DNA from: Bacteriovorax stolpii
GTDB lineage: Bacteria; Bdellovibrionota; Bacteriovoracia; Bacteriovoracales; Bacteriovoracaceae
Assembly: GCA_945890905.1 (NCBI GenBank)
Contig: CAMDDI010000137.1
Location: 1 to 8,972 of the forward strand
DNA length: 8,972 nucleotides
Direction: 5' to 3'
This document shows, in pieces, positions 1 to 5,218 of the stretch. The notes under the pieces were generated by a model, which saw nothing but the letters and a program-made list of their open reading frames with translations, made no database searches and had not been told where the DNA came from. Numbering within the stretch: position 1 is the stretch's first letter; every line of letters begins with the position of its first letter. The translations under genes and the position numbers were made by a program.

Positions 1-90
1 CCTCTTCACGATACTCTTGTTTACCCAGGAGCTCTTGTTCCGGGTATCACCCAATTAGAGGCCTGGGAATTTATGTTGGATAAGAAATAA
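1..90 (+). CDS. C-terminal end of a gene entering from the left, probably the substrate-binding protein of the adjacent ABC importer (partial)
   Basis: Frame 1 is open from the left edge to a TAA at 88-90 and gives 29 residues ending in ...EAWEFMLDKK. The piece contains a PGxLVPGITQLEAWEFM stretch. This is reminiscent of the C-terminal helix of FecB/BtuF-type periplasmic binding proteins, where a Pro-Gly precedes a final helix. The real support is context: one nucleotide after its stop begins an ABC ATPase, followed by a FecCD-family permease, and a binding protein is the part still missing from such an importer. Too little sequence is present for a domain assignment, so the function is inference. 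That it is a coding 3' end is more secure than what it encodes. Confidence 0.5.
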   Translation, partial: PLHDTLVYPGALVPGITQLEAWEFMLDKK

Positions 91-91
91 T

Positions 92-667
92 ATGATTAAC
101 ATCGAAATAAATGATCCTCGATTTTTACCTCACGCAGGTTGTGAATTAAAGTTCTCACTCAAAGAGGGTCTTGGTTTTCTTTTAATCGGTGAGAACGGAG
201 TGGGGAAGACCACTCTTTCAAAATATATTCGACAGCAATATCCTGATGCGGTTTATCTAGAACAAAAACCACTCGAACACTTTTATGACCGCTCCTTGAC
301 CAAAACGAAGCAAATTCTTTTGAATGCCCGTAAGGATCAATTAATAAAAGAGCGACTTGAAAGACTATGGAATGCTTTTGGTCTGAATGAAAAAGAAGAT
401 CGTTTGCTTTCAACACTTTCTGGTGGAGAAAACCAGGCCTTAAAACTAGCAATTGCATTGTCTTGTGAAAGTGACTTTTATCTTCTGGATGAACCATCTC
501 AGTTTTTAGATGATAAGAAAAAAGATGTGCTCTCATTAATTTGCAGAAATCTATTGGAGCATAAAAAAAATGTTTTGGTGATTGAACATGATCTATCTTG
601 GATTCCGCCAGGGTGGGATCTTCTCAAGTTGACTTTACAGACTGGTTGGATAAAGAGAGGCACATAA
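92..667 (+). CDS. Compact ABC transporter ATP-binding protein (FecE/BtuD-like importer ATPase)
   Basis: This is a cytoplasmic ATPase subunit that would power the neighbouring FecCD-type permease. All core ABC motifs are visible: Walker A GENGVGKT at residues 33-40, Q-loop Gln58, signature LSGGE at 109-113, Walker B FYLLDEP at 129-135 with catalytic Glu134, D-loop around FLDD at 138-141, and switch His165 in VIEHD. At 191 aa it is shorter than the roughly 250-aa FecE/BtuD type. The helical region between Q-loop and signature is small and little follows the H-loop. The ATG lies 1 nt after the upstream stop with only a weak GGATAAG-like site before it, so translation is probably coupled. Its stop TAA shares one base with the ATG of the permease gene. 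The substrate cannot be read from the ATPase. Confidence 0.9.
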   Translation: MINIEINDPRFLPHAGCELKFSLKEGLGFLLIGENGVGKTTLSKYIRQQYPDAVYLEQKPLEHFYDRSLTKTKQILLNARKDQLIKERLERLWNAFGLNEKEDRLLSTLSGGENQALKLAIALSCESDFYLLDEPSQFLDDKKKDVLSLICRNLLEHKKNVLVIEHDLSWIPPGWDLLKLTLQTGWIKRGT

Positions 668-1557
668 TGGATTATGTTATTCTCAGGATTCTCTGTAGTT
701 TTATCTGTGGGGTCCTGATTTCGCAGACCGGAAGTTTCATTCAGCTCGGTACCCGCAACATTCTTGCAAGTCCATCAACACTTGGCTTTGATGGTGTGGC
801 CATCTTGTGGATGCTCGTTTTCCATTCAGCACTTCTCTATTTTGGATGGGCCCATAATCCACTCTATTTCTTACTCTCAGGATTACCTCTTTTTGTTTTA
901 TTTGGTTTCTCCTTCACCAAAATGCTCAAAGGCAAAATGCGCTTCGAGCGCTTAGTACTTTTGGGTCTAACATTTAACTTATTTGTCGGCGTGATCTTTT
1001 CGTTGTGGCAATTTCTCTTTCTTGCCTTCAATCTTCCTTTTCCCATTGAGTTATGGTTTGGACATTTTCGTTTTGTTCATTCTCAAGCTCTTTTGATTCT
1101 CATTCTTGCTGAGCTTCTGCTTTTAGTGGGACTTAGGTATTTTTGGAATGAGCTGAATTTATTTTCTTTAGGAGAAGGGATCTCTCAGAACTGGAAATTA
1201 AAAGAGAAATCACTTTATGCATTTCTTTTTCTTTCTGTTTCTCTGGCCACTTTTGTGGTGGTCAGCCTATTTGGAGCATTTTCATTCTTAGGTTTAATCT
1301 TTCCCATAGTGGCGCGCGAGCTTTGGTTCACAAAATTTGATCTAAAGGGTGAGTTATTATGGGGGAGTTTAGTGAATGGACTCTTTCTTATGGTGATGGA
1401 TTATCTTTGCTATCAGTTTCCTATCTTTGGTGCAGAGATTCCTGTGGGGCTCATCGTTACTGCTGTCGGCGCAGTGAGTCTTATCGTTTTATTATGGAAT
1501 GCCTCCGATAGACCATTTCATCCCCATTCGGAATTATTGGCAAAGCCACGGAAATAA
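667..1557 (+). CDS. FecCD-family ABC transporter permease (iron-siderophore/haem/cobalamin type)
   Basis: This is a very hydrophobic 296-aa inner-membrane protein with about eight or nine predicted membrane segments. Three landmarks place it in the FecCD/BtuC family. Near the N terminus, Gln26 is followed by RNILASPSTLG (30-40), matching the family's Q...RNPLADPxxLG. Near residue 225 there is FSFLGLIFPIVAR, matching the FVGLIVPHxxR coupling region. Near the C terminus there is EIPVGLIVTAVGA, matching ELPVGxxTALIGA. I chose the start at 667 rather than an in-frame ATG at 598: it overlaps the ATPase stop by 1 nt, has AGAGAGG 6 nt upstream, and gives a protein starting at the first membrane helix. 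It is somewhat shorter than the usual ~330 aa. Family members import chelated iron, haem or cobalamin; which one applies here is unknown. Confidence 0.88.
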   Translation: MDYVILRILCSFICGVLISQTGSFIQLGTRNILASPSTLGFDGVAILWMLVFHSALLYFGWAHNPLYFLLSGLPLFVLFGFSFTKMLKGKMRFERLVLLGLTFNLFVGVIFSLWQFLFLAFNLPFPIELWFGHFRFVHSQALLILILAELLLLVGLRYFWNELNLFSLGEGISQNWKLKEKSLYAFLFLSVSLATFVVVSLFGAFSFLGLIFPIVARELWFTKFDLKGELLWGSLVNGLFLMVMDYLCYQFPIFGAEIPVGLIVTAVGAVSLIVLLWNASDRPFHPHSELLAKPRK

Positions 1558-1566
1558 AGTTATTCT
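1537..1566 (+). promoter_or_regulatory. Candidate sigma70 promoter for the FKBP gene
   Basis: TTGGCA at 1537-1542 (5 of 6 to TTGACA) is followed after 18 nt by TATTCT at 1561-1566 (4 of 6 to TATAAT). It overlaps the end of the permease gene and would start transcription about 28 nt upstream of the FKBP ATG. It would let this housekeeping-type gene be expressed apart from the transporter operon. Only consensus matching supports it. Confidence 0.35.
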
Positions 1567-1600
1567 TTACCTGTTTTTAATCAACAAAGGATTGCTCTCT

Positions 1601-2353
1601 ATGAAAAAAACTTGGGTTTATTTAAGCCTTTTCGTTTTCGCTCTCTCTATGACTGCTTGTAACTCTAATGATCCTAAAAAAATCAAACTAGAGTCAGAAG
1701 ATGATAAAACTTTTTATGCTATGGGATACATGCTTGGTGGAAACCTTCAGCGTTTAAGCCTTTCAGATAAAGAGCTTTCTGCACTTTATAAAGGTGTTGC
1801 TCAAGCTTCTAAAAATGAAAAATCTGAAGTTGATATGGCCACTTATCAAAACCGCATCCAAGAAGTTTTCAAAGCTCGTATGGATAAAGTTGCTGTTAAA
1901 GAAAAAGAAGCTGGTGTGGCTTTCTTAGAAAAATTTGTTAAAGACGAAGGTGCTACTAAGACAGCATCTGGTCTTGCTTATAAAGTTATCAAAGAAGGTA
2001 CAGGAGCAACTCCAACAGCTGAAGACGTTGTTGAAGTTCACTACCATGGTACTCTTGCTGACGGTACAGTATTTGATTCATCTGTTGAGCGTGGAAAGCC
2101 AATTTCTTTCCCACTTAACCGTGTAATCAAGGGTTGGACTGAAGGCGTTCAATTGATGAAAGAAGGCGGAAAAACTAAGTTTGTTATTCCTGCTGATCTT
2201 GCTTACGGCGAAGCTGGTGCTCCTCCTAAGATCCCAGGTGGTGCAACTCTTGTATTTGAAGTTGAACTCTTCAAAGTGACTAAAGCTGCTGACGCTGCTA
2301 AAGCACAAGCTGCTCCAGCTCCAACAGCTGCTCCAAAAGCTAAAAAGAAATAG
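1601..2353 (+). CDS. FKBP-type peptidyl-prolyl cis-trans isomerase, lipoprotein (Mip/FkpA-like)
   Basis: This 250-aa foldase would act on proline bonds of exported proteins in the cell envelope. The start at 1601 has AAAGGA 9 nt upstream and yields a type II signal peptide with lipobox MTA-C at Cys20; Asn21 at +2 favours outer-membrane sorting. Residues 36-95 fit the helical FKBP_N dimerisation domain (YAMGYMLG...). Residues 123-226 form the FKBP_C domain. The expected pocket residues are present: Tyr148, Asp159, Val175-Ile176, Trp179, Tyr202 and Phe219, so it should be an active isomerase. A low-complexity Ala/Pro/Lys tail (227-250) follows. An in-frame ATG at 1499 would overlap the permease and hide the signal peptide, so it was not used. 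A strong terminator follows. Confidence 0.95.
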   Translation: MKKTWVYLSLFVFALSMTACNSNDPKKIKLESEDDKTFYAMGYMLGGNLQRLSLSDKELSALYKGVAQASKNEKSEVDMATYQNRIQEVFKARMDKVAVKEKEAGVAFLEKFVKDEGATKTASGLAYKVIKEGTGATPTAEDVVEVHYHGTLADGTVFDSSVERGKPISFPLNRVIKGWTEGVQLMKEGGKTKFVIPADLAYGEAGAPPKIPGGATLVFEVELFKVTKAADAAKAQAAPAPTAAPKAKKK

Positions 2354-2375
2354 TCTTTTGAAAGAATAGATTCTT

Positions 2376-2406
2376 AAAAGGGGCCACGTAAGTGGCCCTT
2401 TTTTTT
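2376..2406 (+). terminator. Rho-independent terminator after the FKBP gene, probably bidirectional
   Basis: GGGCCAC (2381-2387), loop GTAA and GTGGCCC (2392-2398) form a perfect 7-bp stem, followed by eight T (2399-2406). AAAA before the stem can extend pairing with the T tract. On the minus strand the same stem is followed by TTTT, and it starts about a dozen bases after the stop of the converging minus-strand gene. It therefore probably ends both transcripts. Confidence 0.92.
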
Positions 2407-2414
2407 GTGAAAAA

Positions 2415-3251
2415 TTAAGGAGTATACCAGCAGAGTGGACGATTTCCTCGGGTGTATCCAAGACTTGGATGACATGTTCCAGTTACCGCATTCTCTTGAG
2501 ATATCCAAACATATGAACTCACTGGACAGATGGAGCCTTGAAAATAAGTATCTAGTCGGCACTGAGGTGAGGGATGGGAATTGATGGTAGAAGTAGCTAC
2601 AGTTTGATCCTTATCTTCAAAGCTTGGCAAAGAAATCTCTTGAGTATCGGCCATAACATTGGCCACACTAAGCCCCGCCATGCTGGTTCTTATACAAAGA
2701 GCACTTTCCCAATCAGTTTTGAAAGATTTTTGACATTCTGTTATTACAATTTTTGGAACATTTAAATTTGCGATGGCCTCTTGACTGTTATCCATAGCGA
2801 AAACTTGTCTTAAACATTTAAGAGTGGTCCAGTAATCTGACTGACCTTCAGCTCCTGCCCAGAAGGGTATAGGTTCGATTTCTTTTTTAGGTGCCCCACC
2901 TATGTGGTGTCCAATTTCATGACAGGCCACAAGAGCAAAACCATCTTCAGTAATCATGGGATGGCGGGCAAAACCACCGTAGAGATTCACATACCAATTG
3001 AAATCTCCTTCAACCCGGTATGTCCCAGCGTTTACTGTAGGATCATTCCACTTGCGCCAGATCCATAAAATACCACCGTAGTTATAAACCACTGGGGCGT
3101 AAACTTTTTCAACTTTATCGATGATCTTATTAAACTGTTCTTCAGTAAGACCTGTTCCTTTTTGCGAGGCGGGAATTTTCTGAGAGTTATGAGGGAGAAA
3201 GTCTGCAAATGCGAGTATGGGAAAAAAAAGTAGTAATCCAAAATTTTTCAT
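2415..3251 (-). CDS. Exported cysteine-rich M48-like metalloprotease, paralogue A (short form)
   Basis: This 278-aa protein has a signal peptide (MKNFGLLLFFPILAFA, cut probably after AFA at residue 16), so it is exported and may be secreted. The zinc-protease signature is HEIGH at 111-115, with EGQSD at 135-139 about 20 residues later. This resembles the HExxH...ExxAD arrangement of M48 (Ste24/HtpX-like) gluzincins; the family assignment is inferred from motifs. Eight cysteines occur, including one directly before HExxH and four in the C-terminal module (QCRLDTYFQGSIC...GTC...NRPLCW). All eight match paralogue B, and several disulfides are likely. The start at 3251 has AGGA 5 nt upstream. An in-frame extension to 3434 overlaps paralogue B and would bury the signal peptide, so it was rejected. 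The 79-nt gap to B contains a terminator. Confidence 0.85.
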   Translation of the reverse strand: MKNFGLLLFFPILAFADFLPHNSQKIPASQKGTGLTEEQFNKIIDKVEKVYAPVVYNYGGILWIWRKWNDPTVNAGTYRVEGDFNWYVNLYGGFARHPMITEDGFALVACHEIGHHIGGAPKKEIEPIPFWAGAEGQSDYWTTLKCLRQVFAMDNSQEAIANLNVPKIVITECQKSFKTDWESALCIRTSMAGLSVANVMADTQEISLPSFEDKDQTVATSTINSHPSPQCRLDTYFQGSICPVSSYVWISQENAVTGTCHPSLGYTRGNRPLCWYTP

Positions 3252-3285
3252 ACAATTCCTAAGTCTAGTCTGTAGGCCCAAATAA

Positions 3286-3309
3286 AAAGGGCAGCCGAAG
3301 CTGCCCTTT
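3286..3309 (-). terminator. Rho-independent terminator between the two metalloprotease paralogues
   Basis: Read on the minus strand, AAAGGGCAGC, loop TTCG and GCTGCCCTTT form a perfect 10-bp stem with the very stable UUCG tetraloop, followed by TTTTTATT (the complement of plus-strand 3281-3288, partly inside the stem). It begins about 20 nt after the stop of paralogue B and ends about 35 nt before the start of paralogue A. It should stop or attenuate transcription running from B into A. A weaker T-rich run on the plus side has no obvious gene to serve. Confidence 0.93.
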
Positions 3310-3330
3310 GTATTTTTATTTTCTAAACAA

Positions 3331-4263
3331 TTACTTCTTAGGTTTGAACCAGCAAAGAGGACGATTACCGATCTTGTCACCGTTAGCAACAGAACAAGTG
3401 CCTTTGTTTTCATCTGTGTTTGAAACATCTTCATTGAAACTCACATCACAAAGTGAACCTTGGAAATATGTATCCAAGCGGCACTGAGCTTTAGGATGAG
3501 CATCGTTAGTCGCTGTTACAACTTTAGGATCCGGTGTATCGAATTTTGTATCTGGTAAGCTAGAAAGAGCTGAGAACAAATTCGCTACAGATTTTCCGGC
3601 CATGCTTGCACGGATACAAAGATTCATATCGTCAGCATTGTTCTTAGTAGATTTACGACAAGCTGAAACAAGAGGAGTTGGAGCATTAAGCTTGGCCACG
3701 ATTGCAGCGTTATCATCATTTAAGAATACTTTGCGCAGACATTTTAAGTTAGCGAAGTAATCAGCTTGGCCCTCGTTAGATGCCCAGCTATCAGATCCAC
3801 TTGAAGAAGATCCGCCCCACCAACCGCCTGAATCATCAGAGCTGCCACCAACTTTAGGAGTTCCACCAATGTGGTGACCTAATTCGTGACATACTACCAG
3901 AGACATACCGTCTTCAGTAATTGTCTCGTGACGAGCTAAACCACCGAACATAGCGATTGACCAAGTTTTTCCAGACTGAGACGCGTAAGCATTCACAGTT
4001 CCGTCTTTCCATTTACGGTCAATAACAAGTTTTCCACCTGCGCTTGCAACGATTGGCTCGTAAACTTTCTGAACTTTATCGATCAATGAATTGAACTGAG
4101 CTTCAGTAATTCCACCGCTAACACTTTTTGAGTTTGCAGGAATATAGAAATCATTCTCAGGTAAAAAGCCGCCATTGCCCTGGCCTTGAATGCTGCAGGC
4201 TAGAGCAGAACCAGCTACAGTCATGCTTAGTGCAAGAGCTGTCATCTTCATTGAATTGATCAT
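3331..4263 (-). CDS. Exported cysteine-rich M48-like metalloprotease, paralogue B (long form with Gly/Ser insertion)
   Basis: This is a 310-aa exported protein. An N-terminal signal peptide ends near ALA-C (residues 20-23). The Cys gives a poor lipobox, so ordinary signal peptidase I cleavage seems likelier. The zinc motif is HELGH at 126-130, preceded by Cys125, with EGQADYFA at 164-171 as the probable third ligand and M48-like ExxAD motif. Between them lies a Gly/Ser/Trp-rich insertion (about 139-160) absent from paralogue A. The C-terminal module QCRLDTYFQGSLC...GTC...GNRPLCWF is nearly identical in plan to A, and the eight mature-region cysteines are conserved. The start at 4263 has a strong GGAGG 6 nt upstream. 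Whether it digests host, self or environmental protein is unknown; in a predatory bacterium prey digestion would be one possibility. Confidence 0.88.
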   Translation of the reverse strand: MINSMKMTALALSMTVAGSALACSIQGQGNGGFLPENDFYIPANSKSVSGGITEAQFNSLIDKVQKVYEPIVASAGGKLVIDRKWKDGTVNAYASQSGKTWSIAMFGGLARHETITEDGMSLVVCHELGHHIGGTPKVGGSSDDSGGWWGGSSSSGSDSWASNEGQADYFANLKCLRKVFLNDDNAAIVAKLNAPTPLVSACRKSTKNNADDMNLCIRASMAGKSVANLFSALSSLPDTKFDTPDPKVVTATNDAHPKAQCRLDTYFQGSLCDVSFNEDVSNTDENKGTCSVANGDKIGNRPLCWFKPKK

Positions 4264-4283
4264 TTATATCCTCCATGATCTCG

Positions 4284-4299
4284 AACACGTACTTGTGTT
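4284..4299. repeat. Short inverted repeat in the leader of metalloprotease B
   Basis: AACAC (4284-4288), six spacer bases and GTGTT (4295-4299) form a 5+6+5 dyad of operator-like size. It lies 21 nt upstream of the start of paralogue B, downstream of the candidate promoter. It could be a repressor site or simply chance; no second copy was seen in the window. Confidence 0.25.
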
Positions 4300-4321
4300 A
4301 GGATTTTGTTAAGCGTGAGAT

Positions 4322-4350
4322 ATTCTTTCTTTATGAAAAAGACCTGTCTA
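4322..4350 (-). promoter_or_regulatory. Candidate sigma70 promoter for metalloprotease B
   Basis: On the minus strand, TAGACA (complement of 4345-4350, 5 of 6 to TTGACA) is followed after 17 nt by AAGAAT (complement of 4322-4327, 4 of 6 to TATAAT). The predicted start near 4315 leaves a leader of about 52 nt that carries the AACAC/GTGTT dyad and the GGAGG ribosome site. This is consensus matching only. Confidence 0.35.
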
Positions 4351-4422
4351 GTATGTTTTCCTTTCATAATGTGTGTGTAAGTTTTTGTTGGAACGATCTT
4401 AAAATTTCTTCATGAGGCCCAT

Positions 4423-4734
4423 ATGATTCATCTCTCTTTTTATGTTCCTGTTGATGCTGCTAGAATAGTGAAGGAAGCTATGTTTGCTGCTGGTGCCGGA
4501 CGGATAGGAAATTACGATTTTTGCTCTTTTGAAATTAAAGGTTTGGGTCAGTTTCGTCCTCTTAAGGGAAGCAATCCTGCAATTGGTCAACTGGGTGAAC
4601 TAGAATTAGTGGAAGAGCTCAAAATTGAGATGGTTTGTGAGGACTCAAAACTTGAAGAAGTTATTGCTGCGCTTAAGAAAACCCACCCTTACGAGACTCC
4701 TGCGTATTACGCGATCAAAACGCTCGGAGATTGA
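4423..4734 (+). CDS. Stand-alone YqfO/NIF3-insert-domain protein
   Basis: This 103-aa cytoplasmic protein matches, essentially end to end, the small alpha/beta domain found inserted in YqfO-type NIF3 proteins, which has a PII/CutA-like fold. Recognisable landmarks are FYVPVDAA near the N terminus, AAGAGRIGNYDFCSF (22-36), the GxGxFRPLxGSNPAIGQLGELE stretch, and HPYETPAYYAI near the C terminus. Separate one-domain copies are known in bacteria and have no firm biochemical role; they lack the dinuclear metal site of full NIF3. The start has TGAGG 5 nt upstream. The gene is divergent from metalloprotease B across 159 nt. A gap of 74 nt separates it from the cupredoxin-like gene, so co-transcription with that gene is possible but unproven. 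No convincing promoter was found directly upstream. Confidence 0.85.
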   Translation: MIHLSFYVPVDAARIVKEAMFAAGAGRIGNYDFCSFEIKGLGQFRPLKGSNPAIGQLGELELVEELKIEMVCEDSKLEEVIAALKKTHPYETPAYYAIKTLGD

Positions 4735-4768
4735 TCCACGTCATCCAATAAGAAACTTAATACTTGAG

Positions 4769-4802
4769 CCCTTTGTACCGATACGAATTTATGAACAAAG
4801 GG
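4769..4802 (+). promoter_or_regulatory. Inverted repeat covering the ribosome binding site of the cupredoxin-like gene
   Basis: CCCTTTGT (4769-4776) and ACAAAGGG (4795-4802) are perfectly complementary over 8 bp with an 18-nt loop. The right arm is the AAAGGGG Shine-Dalgarno for the ATG at 4809. In RNA the stem would mask the ribosome site, which suggests translational control or temperature sensing. The stem is moderate in strength, with four GC pairs out of eight. Confidence 0.4.
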
Positions 4803-4808
4803 GATGGT

Positions 4809-5207
4809 ATGAAGTTCGCGATTCTTTTTATTGTTTTTTCCAGCATGGCCTATGCCCTGACTGAAAGAGCTAAACCTCGGCGTGAAGTTTCTATCATCGT
4901 CACCAAAGAGGGTTATTACCCTAAAACAGTTTCGGTCTTTGAAGGGGAACAAATTAAATTTTATGTCACTTCAACTCTTGAAGAACCCCAGTGCATGATT
5001 GTGGAGTCCCACAAGGTTTTCTTGGCCGCGAATAAAGGTAAAGTTTCTGAAGGTGAAGCCACTTTTGATAAGCCCGGAGAGTTTGCTTTCTACTGCCCAA
5101 GTTCAAAAATCGACGGAAAAATTGTTGTGATGAAGAAGGCCCAGCCTAAGCGTGAAATTGCTTCAGACAAAAATGAACCAGCACCTTGGACGCCGAAAGA
5201 ATATTAA
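4809..5207 (+). CDS. Small exported cupredoxin-fold protein with a degenerate copper site
   Basis: This 132-aa protein has a short signal peptide (MKFAILFIVFSSMAYA, cut after AYA at residue 16) followed by a single beta-sandwich domain at about 26-108. The domain reads EVSIIVTKEGYYPKTVSVFEG...FDKPGEFAFYC...DGKIVV, which is the cupredoxin (EfeO/CopC-like) pattern. Copper ligands are not as expected. The first His position reads Cys62 (EPQCMIV). After Cys96 (FYCPSSKIDG) the usual His and Met are Ser/Lys and Ile. So copper binding is doubtful, and a Cys62-Cys96 disulfide or a different site is possible. A Lys/Pro/Glu-rich tail follows (111-132). The start at 4809 was chosen for the signal peptide and the AAAGGGG 5 nt upstream; in-frame TTG 4764 and ATG 4791 are alternatives. 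The stop lies 11 nt before the CpaF-type gene, so the two are probably one operon. Confidence 0.8.
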   Translation: MKFAILFIVFSSMAYALTERAKPRREVSIIVTKEGYYPKTVSVFEGEQIKFYVTSTLEEPQCMIVESHKVFLAANKGKVSEGEATFDKPGEFAFYCPSSKIDGKIVVMKKAQPKREIASDKNEPAPWTPKEY

Positions 5208-5218
5208 GGACATCGTAA

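Noticed and set aside
598..666. Upstream in-frame start for the permease gene
   Set aside because: It lies deep inside the ATPase gene. The ATG at 667 has AGAGAGG at good spacing, overlaps the ATPase stop and begins at the first membrane helix.
1499..1600. Upstream start for the FKBP gene
   Set aside because: It overlaps the permease end and would bury the lipoprotein signal peptide that starts at 1601 behind AAAGGA.
3252..3434. N-terminal extension of metalloprotease A
   Set aside because: The extension runs through the terminator and the end of paralogue B. The ATG at 3251 has AGGA and starts a clean signal peptide.
3870..3900. Metzincin assignment of the HELGHHIGG motif
   Set aside because: HExxHxxG resembles metzincins, but the third His three residues later is a Pro in both paralogues, while EGQ(A/S)D downstream fits M48-type gluzincins.
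4190..4263. Lipoprotein reading of metalloprotease B signal peptide
   Set aside because: A Cys follows ALA, but the lipobox (Ala-Leu-Ala-Cys) is not canonical and paralogue A has no Cys there.
4360..4410. Promoter for the YqfO-like gene from CATAAT (4365) or TAAAAT (4400)
   Set aside because: No acceptable -35 element lies at 16-18 nt from either box; such boxes are common by chance in AT-rich DNA.
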